Assembly: GCA_005656395.1 (NCBI GenBank)
Contig: SRSI01000014.1
Coordinates: forward strand, 496,001 to 560,000
Length of the DNA stretch: 64,000 bases
Source of the DNA: Strongyloides papillosus
Taxonomy: Eukaryota > Nematoda > Chromadorea > Rhabditida > Strongyloididae
Direction: 5' to 3'
This document shows positions 12,991-28,020 of this stretch, piece by piece. The notes under the pieces were generated by a model. The model made no database searches. It saw only the letters and a program-made list of their open reading frames with translations, and was not told the origin of the DNA. A program made the translations under genes and the position numbers. Each line of letters starts with the position of its first letter. The first letter of the stretch is position 1.

Positions 12991-15900
12991 TAATTGTGAC
13001 ATTTTTCAAGTGCTATTGTTTGATATCAAAAGATATCTCAAAATAATATTGTATCAAATTTTTAAAAGTGGTATATAATTTTTTGTTAAAAGTTACTATT
13101 ATATATTTTAAAGACAGGAGAGAGAGGTAAAAGGATTTATCTTAATAAAATTATAATTTGTCAGGTTTTAATTTTGTTAAAAATACATGAAATAATGGTG
13201 TGATGGATATATTAATGGAAATACAATTGGTCTTTAATAACTTTTTTTGTTAAATATATAATATATTTATGTATGGTAATTATTATTTGGAGAAAAATGA
13301 AGGAGATTGATTTTTAACTTGATTGTTGAGTTCTTTACTCTCTTTTTCAAGTGGATCCTATTGCAATTATCATCTTTTAAATCACTGTCTTTTGTTATTA
13401 TAGGTGTTTAATTTACGTATTTTGTATCAATACCCTTTTATATGGTACTGTAATTTGAAGTAGATTATTAAATTGAAACCTATCTTTGAAATCACCTTAT
13501 TTGGTATTTGTTTATTATATTTTTTTCTCTCTCTTTTATAAAAGAAAGTTTTTGTTGAAAATTACGAAAAATTATTATGTACTTCTATTTAAAATCCCTT
13601 TTATCTCCTTTAAAATATTTAACAATCATAACTTAAACCATCGGATACTTTTTCTTTCATCTCCCCTGTGAAAAAAGGAGAAATTACTTGTGAGATAATT
13701 AATTATTTCTAATGAGGTGTAAATATATACAAGGTAAAACAAAATGATAATTATTTCTTTTTACAAAAAGGAATGGTAATGAGTGTAATTAATAATAAAT
13801 TGACATCATGTTTTATAAAGGATATCATTTTATCTTCTCCATACAAATTATTTAAAGATCATTTTCTTTTTCGAAATGTTTGTAAATATATAATATTGTA
13901 TTACAATATAATGTAACATATTAAAATTATTATTGAATCTTTGGATGTTTAAAATTATAATAACCTTCGCATGGTCCTCTTTTATCTTCCTATTTATTAA
14001 ATATTAAGATGTAATATGTCTCTATCATATCTTGTAATTGTCTTTCTAAAGACCACTTGATTTATATTGTTTTTATTAATATACAGATTCTTTGTATTTT
14101 GTGGATGCCGAAATTGCGTGATAAATATATTGAACAGCTTGTTAATAAAAATATTTCGCAAATTAATAATTGAAATATGAGTGAAAACAGAAGTTATGTG
14201 TTAAAAAAAGAGATACTTAAATTTATTATTAGTTATTTATATCAATGTCAATTGGATTAAAAGATTTCATTTTCCTTAATCTATCATTATCACATTTTTA
14301 GTGTTGGTAATTACATTATAAGAGTTTATAATGTTATTGTATGAGATCATTTTCTAATAAATATCCCTCTAATAAAGTATTACATGATGTTAATACCCTT
14401 CAAGAGTTAATTCATTAATCATTAACTTAAATATATACATGTTATTGGTTTAAATATACTATTAAGCCAATTACTCTATGTTAAAGAGGTAATTGATATT
14501 ATATTGCCATTGTTGTTAATGATGGTAAAGTTACTATTTAGGCATGTGGTATACTTTACCTGGTTAAACTTGATGTAAAGGATAAAGGGATTATCTAAAA
14601 ATAACAATTATATCTCTGTACACCTAAACAATAGAATATGGTATTTTGTCAATTACTCTATTTTAAACTCAAGTTCAGGTGTCAATCAAAAGTATTAATT
14701 AAAATTTAAATGATCATTATAACAAGATATTATATATCTTCACAAATATATTATCCTTTTAATAACATTTCCTTTCTCAATAATTCACTCTCTTTAAATA
14801 CATGTATAATCTTCTGGCTCCATGTATCTCTTTTAATTAAACAAAAAAAATTATTATTATCTTTAAATCTTATTAAGAAAGGGTGCCGATATGAGTAATG
14901 TTCTTCAAATGGAACGTTAATAATTCACACCTGTAAAGTTATATTTAGTCAAATTTCTTTATTTACCTCATTAAAAAATAAAGATCATCACCTGTCAATG
15001 TAGATCAAATTGTATTGTGGAGGAAAAAAGTATGGTAAAAGATGTAAAAACATAATTAAGAGAGTGATGAAATAGAGGTGATTGGATGTTAGAAACAATA
15101 TACAGTTTAACGTTAGCTAAAGTTAATGTTTACAGTGACAAGGTCATTTCACTAAACCAAAATAATAATTATTTAATTGACAACTTTTTTTGCGCAATAT
15201 AATTAGTTTCCTCATATCAAATAACAAAACATACCCGAATACCTTCATCCAATACCTAATATTGCAACATCACTACTTTCTCATTAAAGCATCTGACGGG
15301 TAACTGTAGGTGTAGTGTATAATGACACCTGTTGTTGGAGTTTAAGACATTGCAACATTAATATTAATATGCGATTCTTGATACAAAGTTAAGATAATAT
15401 AAATCCCTATTATCCCCAATTACTATTTTCACAAAAGACATAAAAACATATTTTACAACTTTGAACTTTATTTACCAGATAATTAGTTGTTTCTAGATAT
15501 ATACATATATATTTATTTATTTATATATATTATATCTATTGTTTAATTGTATCATGACAAGTTGTTTAAAATTATATGTTAGTGATAATTGGAGACAATA
15601 AGGAGGACAAAATTTTAACAACTAACACGCAATTGTTAATTTAGTTTTACTCTAGAAATTGACTTAATTAATTATCTCACTTTCAACTTTCTGATGATAT
15701 AGAATAACAAAAAAATTAAAAATTCTTTTCTACCCATTCCATGGTGATTGAGTAAGATAAAAAGAATGATATATGGTAAATAGGAAAGATAAAAATATTA
15801 TATCACTTTTAAATTAAAAATAATCACTATCCCTCTTACTATATAAAAATTTTATACACTATTTTTGGTTATCTAATAATGAGGATTTGAGAGAAAATGA

Positions 15901-17282
15901 TAGGAAACGGCAAATTAAGTTAATCAACCCTAACACATATCAATAGCTCTTTACATGGAAATCATATTAAATGGTTTCTTGGATGATAAATATCCTCTCC
16001 CAACATTCATTTCTTTCCATTTCTTATTCCTCAAAACAAAAACTCATATAAAACAATAGTAAAATTCTTTTTAATGACAATATTAACAAATTACTTTAAC
16101 AACTCTAAAGTGCTTCATTTATTATGTAGATTACTTATACCATATAAATATATATTATTTATATTGAGGGAAAAATTTAATTTACAACAAAACTGTAGTT
16201 TAAGATAAAATATTACTTAACATTAAATAAAAATCTTTTTATTTAACTTCTTTTTTCCATGAAATAATATTTTTAAACAACAAATTACTATGTCTCTTTT
16301 TTTCCTCCATTAAAATATTATAAAATAGATCCCTTAAGATTTGAAGAAACATCTACATCACACACAATCTTACCCCCTTTATCTCCATTTACTTTTTGAA
16401 AAGTTTAATAAAAATTATTTTAAGACATAAAAAAAGAATCCATTACTTTTATTAATAAAAATAATCTAACACCAATTGATGTTAATGAAAGATAATGGTG
16501 TAAGTTGTATGTGTTTAAAAAAATAACAATCCCTCTGTTGACATATGGCTAATTTTTATACTTCCTTTCTCTTTTATTATACAAAAAGTAATAGACACAT
16601 TATTAATTGGAAATCACACATTTAACACTACAACACCATTTAGATGTGTCATGGCATTTGTGGAAATAAAAAAATGAAAACCTTTAATACAGGTACCTTA
16701 TAATATTTAAATAATTCAAGGAACGGGTAAATAATCTATAAACTCCTCAATAAACATATACAAAAGAACTTAAACACTATCTCCAAAAGTACCATAAGTA
16801 ATTAATTAAAATAAAAAATATGTTAAAAAAAGTTCCACATTAAATAATCTTCTCCATAAGTTGTCAGGTGTTTGATAATATATTTGGTTCTTTTTATTAA
16901 AGATAGATATACATGAAAAAGAGCGAATGATGTAACAATATAAAAGGTGAATATATAATAAAATTAATGAGATTAACATTTAATCAAGATCAAACTTATT
17001 TTGTATCTCTCTCTTTCTTTAAACAATTTGTTTTCCTTTTCACTTTTTTGATTAAATATATATTAGATAATATACCAAAGTTAATATAAGAAATATTTTG
17101 AAAGATAATCATTGGCAATATAATAAAAAAGAAATATTTTTTATCGATATTACTATTAAATGCCAATGATTTGTAATTTCATTTTTTATTTATATATTTA
17201 ATTTTCTTTTATCTTGAAAAGGTTTGTAAAGATTATTGAAGCACTGGTTTAGGAAAAGAAAAATATTTGGTTTTGGTTTAAT
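12991..17282. other. long 3' flank of the homeobox gene
   Basis: No transposon ends or coding regions were recognised. Sequence complexity is higher than in the deserts on either side, with fewer homopolymers and many TAATTA-type and ACCTTTA-type words. It may contain regulatory elements of the adjacent homeobox gene, as is common around developmental transcription factors, but that is inference. The E-box cluster is listed separately. Confidence 0.4.
14676..16870. promoter_or_regulatory. cluster of five CAGGTG/CACCTG E-boxes
   Basis: The hexamer CAGGTG or its complement occurs at 14676-14681, 14928-14933, 14989-14994, 15326-15331 and 16865-16870. Several sit in a wider ACAGGTGTCA-like context. 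With about 10% each of C and G, chance predicts well under one in 2.2 kb. CAGGTG is a class of E-box bound by Snail/ZEB and some bHLH factors. A regulatory role for the nearby homeobox gene is inferred. Confidence 0.35.
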
Positions 17283-18810
17283 TTATGGTGATTCATCACT
17301 AGATTCATCTTTATTATTTTTCTTCCCATCCTTCTCCTCATCCTCCTCTACCTCATCTTTATCAACATTCTTCTTATCCTTTATTGGTGATACCTCCTCA
17401 GATGTCGTAGAATTATTTGTACTAACAGTTGAAGCTGTATTTGAATTAATAACAGGACTACTTAAATCAACACCTCCAAAAGATCCAGGCATCTGAAAGA
17501 ATATTGGCAAGTTCGGTATCCCACTATTACCACCACAACTCAATCCCTGTTCTCCAATAAAAGCAGGATTAGGAAAATTCAAGAAATTCCCAGCACCCCC
17601 AATACCAGGACCACCAAGGATAGTTGGAGTCCTTATAAAACCAGTATTATTACTAGATAAACCATTACCTCCAATAATTTTACCTACCACTATTAATATT
17701 ATTATTACCTCCTGTCCCTCCTGCCGCTAATGCCATCATTTGGTGATTGGTAAAATAATTAGCCCAATAAGGATTTGTTCTTATTAAATTCTGGACAGCA
17801 GCAACATTACTTGCCTCATTTAACAACTCCATACCCACAGAAGCTTGCCTCTTCCATTTTGTTCTCCTATTCTGGTACCATGTCTTTACCTGTGTATCAC
17901 TTAGACCCATCCTTTGTGCCAAATCCATACGATCTTGGACAGAGAGATATTTTTGTTTCTCGAATGTATTTTCAAGTTCTTGTAACTGTTTATCTGTGAA
18001 TATTGTCCTAGCTTTCCGACATTTTTTGTTACTTGAAAATGAATTGTTTCCAGAATCTGTCTGTGAGGGACTATTTGAACGGAGGGAAGCTGGTGAACGT
18101 GTCGGAGACCTATCAATAGATACACTTTCCCTATCTAAATCCTTTGAACAAGACAATAGAATATCTATAAAGAACAACAATTGTATAAGAACAGAAATTT
18201 TTAATTACTTTTAAATTGTTAATAAATTAAGGAAAAGGGGGATAATTTTTAAAATAACTAATTAATTAATTACCTCCTCTCATTGTTACGGATCAGTTAA
18301 CTCATCAAAGGAATGTTTATCAAAAAACAATAAACAACTCCATTAACTAATAACAATTACCAATTTTAGGTAATTAATTAAAAGTCGCTTTATATATTAT
18401 AGGTCATAAAGAGTTAAAAAGAAAATACAATTGATGATTTATCTTTTTATAGAAAAGGTAAATTTGGTGACAAGAAAAAAGATCTTTTTTATCATCTATC
18501 TTCTTTCTTTCTCTTTTACACCTCTATCGTTAACTAATCGCTATCTTAACAAATTTTTTCTTACCTTTATTAGATAATGATGAAGAGTTATTAAATTGTT
18601 GGTTGATTTTGTTGTTGAATAGTAATTTTGACATTCCATCATTGAAGCATTTGGTTCTAGGATATCTAGGATTCTGAATGAATTTCCACCACCATTATTG
18701 CCATTCCCTGACAATCTATGAGAATTATTTAATGAATTTTGCAGTATACTTAAAGCATTTGGATCAGCACATAGGAATGGATTAAGAAATAAACTTTTAG
18801 GATCTATCAT
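17283..18810 (-). CDS. BarH-class homeobox transcription factor (ceh-30/ceh-31-like), three exons
   Basis: A nuclear DNA-binding regulator. Exon 1 (18810-18565) encodes 82 residues and ends at AAG|GTAAGA. It contains FRILDIL at residues 45-51, a perfect FxIxxIL Groucho-binding (eh1/FIL) motif typical of Bar proteins. Exon 2 (to 17684) carries the homeodomain at about 18027-17848, with [13 protein letters not shown] in helix 2 and [15 protein letters not shown] in helix 3. Tyr at homeodomain position 49 is characteristic of the Bar class. The frame closes at an AG|GTAAAA donor. An intron of 31 nt (17683-17653) or 52 nt (17683-17632) restores the frame into exon 3, a Gly/Asn-rich then acidic tail ending at 17283. 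The exon 1-2 junction is uncertain: a phase-0 acceptor TTCAAAG is at 18142, whereas the better TTTATAG at 18165 is in the wrong phase. In C. elegans, Bar genes act in neuron fate and survival; the role here is inferred. Confidence 0.85.
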
Positions 18811-18827
18811 CTTATCAAAAGGTATTT

Positions 18828-18838
18828 CTGAAAATAGA
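18828..18838 (-). promoter_or_regulatory. splice acceptor just before the homeobox start codon
   Basis: On the minus strand TCTATTTTCAG ends 17 nt before the ATG at 18810, matching the nematode acceptor consensus. It could be a spliced-leader trans-splice site, which would support the chosen start, or a cis acceptor for an upstream non-coding exon. Confidence 0.5.
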
Positions 18839-21800
18839 TTAATATATATATAGAGAAATTAGGAGAGAACAAAGATAATAAAATAAAAATTAAAGTATGT
18901 TTTTTATGTATAAATATAAAGGAAGTAATAATACATTGAACATATATACAGAGGTATAGTATTATTTTAAGTTGATGGCTATGAATATTAAAGAACATAA
19001 AAAAGCTAAACTCTTTGTCAAATAAATACTATGTTTTTGATTAAATTATTAATATATAACTACATCCCAAATGGGAATAGTTTAAGGTTCTCCATAGAAG
19101 TATTAATAAATTTATGTACATGTAATATCTATATATTATATAATGAGTAAAATATATATATATATTTTTTATAATATAAAGATAAATTGAAATTAAAGTG
19201 TCAGTTAAGTTTTTGAAAGAATGAACCTCAAAGAAATAAATAAATGAACATTAAATTGACTGCCTTCTTTTAATAATACTGAAACAGAAGTTAATTGAAG
19301 CAATAAAATTGTTCCATCTATCTATCACACTATTGGTTAATTTTATTGTACAATATTTAGATGAATGAGTATAATATAAGTGAGGAGATAAATATTCAAC
19401 GAGAGAGGTGTATGATATGAGATTATTTTGTTACAAGGAGGCGGGATGGTTTGAAGTTACATTCTATGGTAATTGAAGCATATTAGAAATATATATTTAT
19501 TTATATTGTTAAAAAGGGACGGCCTTGAATGAAAGTTACATGTATATTATAGATATAACATGCTAGAAGTGGATTGTTGGATGGAATGAGGAGACAAAAT
19601 AGATAATGAGTATGGGTGTGAGCTTTAAATTAATTGTCAAGAAAATGATTTTAAAAACATTTTATGCCAAAATAAAAGGCTCTATCAAAGTGGGTGTGGA
19701 TTTTAGAGGCTTTTTTCCTGTAATATTGGCTTCCATTAATCATCTTACTCCCACCACATCTCCGGATACAGAGAATCTTAAGTGTGATGCCAGGAAAATG
19801 AGTAATATTAATTTAATTAAGCTTAAGGGATTATCGAAGATCATACAAGGTTAATATTACCTTAAAATAACATCTCACAGTTGGTCTAACAGTCACCTAC
19901 AACAAGAGGAAGTTGCATTATCCTTTAAGTAATATACTCCTTTAACTTGGAGGAATAAAACATATCTTTCACATTAAAATACTATTACACATTTTCGTCC
20001 ATCACGAAATAATTTGTATCACCATTAAATTATCCTCTTTTTATCAACAATGATTTTGTTTTTAGTATTATTAAATTTATCAAAAAATTATTTCACGCTA
20101 TCATCCCAACGACAATAATGTCTTTTCAACTATCAATTATCAAAGCAAAATATATATAAATTATGTATTTAAATACACATTTTCAAGGAAACAAAATCAA
20201 TTGAATGTCCATTAATAAATATCATACACATTGATGAGTTCCCCTCATTTATATTAACTCCTCACTTTATGGAATTAATAAATACACAGATACCTCTTTA
20301 AAAATAATATATCTATATTGTAATTTATTTATATCAAAGTGAAGAAAAAAGTGAATCATTTGATTTCCATTAACAGGTAACATTGACAAAATTTATTGTG
20401 AGGAATCAAATTGTTAAAAGAACCATCCGCTAAAATAATAATGATCATTTTAATGTGCTACATATTAGGTCTTTTCTATAGTAATAATAATATATATTTA
20501 TAAACTTTTAAAATATTTTAATAATTTCTTCAATTTCTTTCTATTGAATTAGTTAATATGATTTTAATTGACAGATTGGATTACCAATATTATTAAAATT
20601 ATTTAGAAGGAAACATCATTATTATGTAAAAGTACAATAGATAATTATGAGGCTGAGGTGTATTATAATGTTTTATGAGGTGAAATTGTGAGGAAAATAG
20701 TTACACTTACATAACACAGATATACAATTTCATTTACCTTCTATTTAACACTTGATTTAGATAAAAAGGTACATTTAAAAAAAAGGTAAAAGTTTTTTAT
20801 TTAACCAATTAAAAGTACACTTAATAATATTTAAAATGTATAAAGTTATATTATGTAAACAATTCATTATTGAGGAGCATCTTATTCACAGCTTTTCATG
20901 TAATTAAATGACCGCGGTAACCTTTTGTAGGTAAAATTAACTTCTTATGATGCAACAGTCATTCTTGGCAATCTTCAAAGTCCATTAAAAGGTTATAAAG
21001 AAAGTGACAACAAGTATGTAAAATCACATAAATTATCAAACTATTTACAAGTATAAACCTAATAATGTCGGTTCAAGTACCTCCTGTCATCTTCTAACAA
21101 AAAACGAAAGCTAAACCAAAAAAACCACAACAACGAACACAATACATTGGCAATAATAAGAAGCAATAAAAGAATAATTTATTTGATACAATATAAAATA
21201 ATAATAACCTAACAACTATATCTTTTTTTACCGTAATTGCGTAATACACAATTTTATTATATGCCATCATCTTTTCATCTTCCTTTTTTTCAATTATACT
21301 GGAAAATATCTTTGAAGAGACAATAAAATAAAATAATTCTTTATTTTTTAATCAGAAACAATAAATAATAGTGTCTTTAAAAATTAATATAGTTAAATTA
21401 TATATTGAAACATATATAATGTTAGTAGGAATCTTTAATTAATTTTTAACATCAAATTTATATATGTGCCTTTTGTATAATGTTAAACTTGAATCTTATG
21501 ATATTCTTATGTTCCCATTCTGTTTATGTGGATGTATGTATTTATTATATGAATGATTAAATTTTTTTAACTTTCACTTAAAAATAAAGACAATGAATTT
21601 TACTTGTTATTATTTATCATTATTAAGAATAATAATAATATTTTCATAAATTTTACCAATGAATGAGGATACCAGAAACAAGAGAGAAAAGAGTAAAAAA
21701 CATATTTATTACAAAAAGTTTACTTTCTAAAGAGAAAAGTTTTGATAATATCTAAGAGGGCTTGAGGTAAAATTTTAGTACAATTGTATAATAACCATAT

Positions 21801-23263
21801 ATAATAAATTATTATCAATATATAAAAATACATACAATATAGCATGTTGAATGAGGGGAGAAATAGCGTACATTCAAAACAAATAATAACTTTTCATCAA
21901 AAAATAGATATTTGAATGGAAAAACTTTAATATTTATTTTTAGAGTAAGACAACCTTTTTAATTATTTATTAGGTGTATTATTTTCCTTAACATAAAAAG
22001 TCTTTTTTTATTGTTTACGCTAGATGGTAATAAACTTGAGAAGGTTTATTAAATATTCTAAGTTTGATAGGTTTAAAGAAATCATAATCCCCAACAATAA
22101 AGATCATATATTATTATTTTTATTTAATTTGACAAAACCGCAAAAAATAGCAATAACAAAGAACATTAAATAGATTTCAAACAAAAATTAGACTACCAAC
22201 TTCATTAACATTTTATTACCAACCGTTTCAATATACAAAATAAAATTTTAATCACACTTTGTACTAAAGTTGATATTACACATAAACTAAAAATACTTCG
22301 TGATAATTAAAAGGAGTGTCAAAATAAGATACAAATTAAGTATACATAAACGCATAATGATTATATAAATTGTATTTTTTTTAACCTAATATTAGAATAC
22401 ATATATTTTAGGGACAATATTCATTTGAAATATTGTATGTGTTAATCAAAAAATTGTCTTAATTTACTTTTTTTTTAATTAATATCGTTAAGATAGTAGT
22501 TTATTACTACTTAAATTAACAATAATTTTTTTTATATTAATTATGTTAATTTGCATGTATATAGTTATTATATTATTAGTAAATTATTCTGTAACGTGAT
22601 TATAAAAGTTACTTCCATATCAATTAAAAGTATTTTAAAAATATATTTCCCATCTCCTCCGTAAAAATATCAATAATTTTTATATTAGTTTTGAGAATAT
22701 CCCAAACATAGAACATCATTTTATTCTTCATCTTTTGATCATTCTCCTTTTTTCTCCCCTCCAACACATTCATTCCTTTTGAAGGCCTTTCCTGTTGGTG
22801 ATTTTTCTTTTTTAAATACACTTAATATATATTATCATCATTAATTATTTTGTGTATGCATCTTATCACAAATCATTTTATTTCTATAAATATATTATAA
22901 TTTTTAGTCACAATTATATTTATATGCATATGTTATATATAAGTATAATTAGGAAATAAGAAAACTTTTCATACTCTTAATAATCATTTTTCCTAGATAA
23001 TGTATATCTATTTGATGATGTGACGTCACGGTATACAATCGTTTCTCTCACTTTATCATACAGTTATTATATTTATTTTTATTTCATATGTTTGTTGTTA
23101 TATTTATAATAAATTGAAGTTATGTTATTTTTATATTAATAAATTGCTTTTTTCTCTCTTTTTTGTATGCTAAAAATAGGTGAATTCTTAAAATTTTTTG
23201 TAATCGGGTGATTAAACTTCCTTAATTAATTTTGTTGTTACAAATTTATACTTTAAGAAAACA
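18839..23263. other. intergenic region between two divergently transcribed genes
   Basis: This is the 5' flank of the homeobox gene and of the secreted-protein gene starting at 23264, which are transcribed away from each other. No transposon ends were found, in contrast to the rest of the window. A comparatively GC-richer patch lies at about 19560-19860. Its open frame (19606-19854) has no recognisable protein features, so it is more likely regulatory or transcribed non-coding. A TGACGTCA palindrome (a CRE-type site) is present at about 23021-23028. Confidence 0.4.
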
Positions 23264-24559
23264 ATGAAGCTATATTACTACTCTTCCGGTACCATGTTTC
23301 TTCTCATAATATTTGTTCACATACAACATGTAAGGAGTGAAAAGGCAATTCTCCAGGCAGGTCGGATAACAGCAGATGCCTTGTTGACATCGACACTTAA
23401 TGTAACGAGACACATTGAATCTCCTATTAAGGCACTTCCACTTCGAGGTTAGTTTTACATCCTAACACGTTTATGAGAAGAGAGAAAAGTTAGAAAATAA
23501 ATAAAATAATAATATATATTTGAAGATATATATTATTTGAATTCTATACTTTCCAGATTCCAAAAGTAGATGGGGAAAATCATCGTGTTTAAGTGAGGAT
23601 GGTACAATAAGAAGGCATGGTGAAGAATTCATTCCAGAAGGTAAGGAATTCTGGCATGCCTGTGATAATGGTAATTTCAAGATTATTGCTTGCAGGGGCA
23701 GTATTAAAAGTGGTAGAGCTAGAATACCATTAGACAGTACAATATACATCTCAGGATTTTGGTACAAATGCATAGATAGAGAGAATGGTGAAGTAGAGTA
23801 TCAAGAAGGTATGCCTTTTTTTAATAAAATAAATTAAAAAACTTAAAAAATTTTTAAAACTTCTGTAGAACCAACGTGTGAAATAGGTAATCGCCATTAT
23901 CATGATGGAGATTTTATAAATACTGGTGGTTTCCGTATGATATGTACTCGATCTGGACATGCTATAATAGGTTGTTATTATAAAGATGGTAATGGTACAA
24001 AGATATCAATGAATCCAGGTGATAGAATAACGTATAATGGTACAGTAATATTGTGTAGGCAAGTAAGGAATAAATTTTTTTTCCAAACAATGGAAACAGG
24101 ATGTCGTAGGGATGGTAAAGTTTACAATAACGATGAGATATGGGTAAAAGGTAATATTGTTTTTAAATGTGAATTTGGTTTGATTAATATTGTGGCATGT
24201 CAAACTGGGGATGGTCAAAGACTTTCCGTTGGTAATAGAATCGTTCAAGATAAACATACACTTCATACCTGTACCAGAGAGAGTGATCGGGTTGTGCGTT
24301 ATACTATGTCAACGTGTGGTAAACCTAATTTTCCAGCTTGTGAACCAACAGCTATTGAACCACCACAAATTAATTTAGAAACTGGTGATATAAAGGAATT
24401 AAATGAACATAAAGAGCAGTTGAAAGAGGTAAGTTTGGAGGTGTAGATGATCTCTTTTTATTTATTTTAAAGAAACTTAAAATACCATCATCTGATATGA
24501 GATTAATTGGTGCAGCAGGGTTACGTTTCTTGAAATCATCAGTGGTAGTAGGAAAATGA
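23264..24559 (+). CDS. secreted multi-module Cys-rich protein, MIG-18/fibronectin-I-like
   Basis: Four exons (23264-23447, 23557-23808, 23869-24428, 24473-24559) join in phases 1, 1 and 0 at good GT...AG sites, giving 360 residues. Residues 1-25 form a signal peptide with a hydrophobic core (TMFLLIIFVHI). The rest is a series of short modules with the spacing C..G..(F/W)..C......C, for example FWHAC..IIAC in exon 2 and FRMIC..IIGC and IVFKC..IVAC in exon 3. Proline/glycine turns such as NPGDRITYNG separate them. This pattern resembles the nematode-specific 'abnormal cell migration protein 18-like, fibronectin type I' family; MIG-18 of C. elegans is a secreted partner of the MIG-17 metalloprotease in gonad cell migration. 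Exon 4 adds a short basic tail lacking Cys. An extracellular role is inferred; the exact family is moderately sure. Confidence 0.75.
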
Positions 24560-27360
24560 TCTTTAACAAAACAATTATTTTCTTATCTAAATAATATACT
24601 TAACCAACACAAAAAATATTCTTTTTTGTAATTTAAATTTGCCTTTTTTATTTATTTAATTAATTAAAAATAATTGTTTTAAGAAAGCCATTATTTTTTC
24701 AATAATTAATAAACATTAATTTTAATTTCATTTATTCCCACTCTAAGTATGGATCAAAAATGAAGAGATGTGTGGACATTAAAGACAAACAAAAAATTAT
24801 TTCCAATTAATGTAAACTTTATATCAGATTAGTTATAATTTATTTAAATTATAGGATGTGTGAATTAAGATTGAACACAAAAATTAACTTTTGATTTTTT
24901 AATAATTTGATTATTTTAAGAAATGTCGTGTTGTTTGCGGTGATATTTTGATTAATGAATGTAGAAAATAAATAAGAGAATGAAAGTGAATTAATGTTTT
25001 GGTGGTGTTTCAAAAATAAACATACAAAAATAGTTTGTTAGGTGTAGTTTTTTTTGCATATTTATAAGGTTATAAAAAATGTATTTATTTTATTTTTATG
25101 ACAAATTATCAGGTGTATGATTTTGTTGAACGAGTTTGGGAGAAGAAAATTGTAAAAAAAATTAGTTATTATAGTAAGATTTATGTATGTTTAAAAGATA
25201 TCGCTTACTTTGATAGAATCCATAAATTAATTTAAACTGAAAAATATAAGTATATTGTGATTTTACAAAAAATAGTAATATTATAACTTTAAGTTGCAGT
25301 CATTTTGCAGAGAATGCTCTTCATATAAAAATTAACATTTTCCAATAATTAGTTATGTCACTTCTAAAAGATTATCAATCAAAATATTCTTCAATTAAAT
25401 ATCAAAATATCTTAAAACTAACATGGTCAATTTACTTTTATAAATATGTCTATGAAAAATATTAAATTATCAGATTATTAATTTTCAAAAATACCAGAAA
25501 AAAAGCGAATTTTTTAAATTTATTTATATGTCTAGAAGGTGATTCCTTTTAATATAAATAATTTAGAAAGCCTAATTAATTATACACTAAAAGATAATTT
25601 TACTAACCTTTTATTATATAATAGTATATTAAGATTATCAAACTCATTGACACTTCAAATTTAGTTTAAAAAATTTAGATTTCATATCAATCAAGTTATT
25701 AACTTTTTCTACTTTATTGTATCACTTTAAAATTTCACTTAAAAAGTCACGAATAATTAACATTGTACTGTCTAATTGAGAGTGTTTACGTGTGATTTTA
25801 TTTAAATAATATAGACTTCCGCTAATAATAAATGTATATAATTAAGATTTTATTATATTTTTTGGTAAATAAAATGTTATGGAGAGTTAAGAAAGAAGTA
25901 GTGGGCGGAAAGTGAGTGGGAAATACTTTAAAAGATTGATCACAACATCAAAAATATATTTGAAGATACTGACCCTGTGGAGATAATCCTCCACGGTTTA
26001 GTACGTTTTTTTGAAAGTTTAGAAGAATGTAAAAGTAATAATTTACATAAATTATTTCTAGCTTATCAAAAGGTTCTCGAATATAATAGAAATTAAAAAT
26101 TACTACAATTATGTCATTAATGAATTGTTTTGAACAAATCAAAAAAGTGCTTGTAGAAATTTTGTGGCAACGGATGCTTAAAATACAAGATTATGAAATT
26201 CCTAATTACCACCACAGCATTCAATTACTTATAGTCATCATTTTTTAATTTTTGTTAAAAACTCATAATAATTATCTATATTTAAAAATTCTTTGATATT
26301 ATTGTACTAATATTTTCTTTTAAAAAGTATAAAATTTAAGTTATATAAATATATTATGATTTTAAATATTTAAACTTTTTCTAAGTAAAAAAACAAATGT
26401 TTTTACTAACAGGGGTGTAATTGCAAAGAAAATTATTATTTAAAAACAAATTGGACATTATTTTTTATATTTGTTAAGGTCGGTTTTACTATAATAATAC
26501 GATATGTCACAATAAAGAATTTTATAAGTGTTTTTATCACATATAATATCACTTGTTTCTTATAGTTACGTTAATTATTAAAAATTTAAAAACAAACGTA
26601 AAATTATCATAAAAGCAAGCGATTTTTTATGAATATAACAAATTAATTTTTAAATTTGGTAATGTTATATACTTATTCAAAATTGTATCACACAAAAACT
26701 TTATGTTTATTTATCATAAATTCGGATCTTCCATAATTGCTATACTCGCCTAGGAGTTAGTTTGTTTATCCAGTGAAAAGAATGTCTATGTATCAACTCA
26801 TCACAATTATCTTATTGTTGGTACTAACATTGACTTGATCTTCATTGGTGATAATATAAAAGATAATAGAGAAACATGGTTTAATATATTAAATTTTAGT
26901 AAGCTGTTAAATGAAAATAGTAATAAAGAAAAAGGCGACTGATAAAATTTATAAAAAATGTGAGAAATTAACGATATTATATTTGGAAAAGTCAACAATA
27001 TAGTGTAATTATAAAACAAATCTTAGAAATCTTTAGCTATCATACAATAAAAATAACACTAAAGTTAACGTAAAAGAAATAATGTGTGTTAAATATTAAT
27101 AATTATAAAAAAAAATTCATTGGTAATAATAATAAAAAGTTATCAATAATTATAAAAATATTAAAAATAGTAATACAATCATATTAACAAGTATTCTATA
27201 TGTTTGATGTACATGAATTTTGATCCTTCACATATTGAATAAATATTTTTTTGTACGACAACAATTACATGTAAATTAGATAATAAAATCATTGACCAAA
27301 TATTAAATACACAATGATAATAAAAAATAATTTATGAATCAATTTTTTAAAACAAAATAT
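24560..27360. other. AT-rich intergenic sequence
   Basis: No gene, TIR pair or RNA gene was recognised. Short open frames here have alternative starts and homopolymer-coded residues only. Confidence 0.5.
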
Positions 27361-27369
27361 ACATTTTAG

Positions 27370-28020
27370 ACCTAGGTTTATACTTAACCCATTCTTCAAA
27401 GCTTGAACGAAAAAAATGGCAAATGAATCATTCAAACAGCTTCTACAGCACCATGACCCTTCAGAAATAATGGCATCTATAACTACAAAACAGTCATCAA
27501 TGAATAAACCTATTATACTTTAAAAAAAGGAATTAAATAATTGTATGACAAATAAAAAATGTGGGAAAGTATCCTCTCACAAGAAAAAAAATGTTTTTAT
27601 TTCTCTTAAAAAAATAGAACTTCAGCTAGATGTTGTATTGTCTTTCTTCAAATTTTGTGTTAATCTTATATAAAAATGAAACTTCTTTTAATCTATAAAA
27701 CTGTGGCATTAGAATTTAAGAAGATAAGTTTACCGTTGTATAATTATTAGACATCTCTTCATATTTATCTTCTGTCGAAAATACATCTTCTTAACATTAA
27801 CTTTCAGTTAATTAGAACTAGCAATTATGAATTCCTAATTAGTTAATGAAGATTTAACATGACGAAAACTGGATGTATTTGAAATTCAACCTTTGGAGTT
27901 TTGCGATTGATCTGGTTGTTCTTTAGATTATTAAGAGTGAAGGAAAATGCTCTAATTTCAGCCTAGCATCTGTTGTTATTGTTCGTGACTCCTAAAAAAA
28001 GGCTTTCTGCATCATTTCAA
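27370..28020. other. possible decayed gene fragment
   Basis: This patch is less AT-rich and has fewer homopolymers than its surroundings, and codon-like runs can be read, but no exon structure is convincing. On the plus strand a 35-codon frame starts at 27417 (MANESFKQLLQHHDPSEIMA). On the minus strand short frames with plausible composition lie at about 27770 and 27960, broken by stops. It may be a dead gene or a transcribed non-coding region. No family was recognised. Confidence 0.25.
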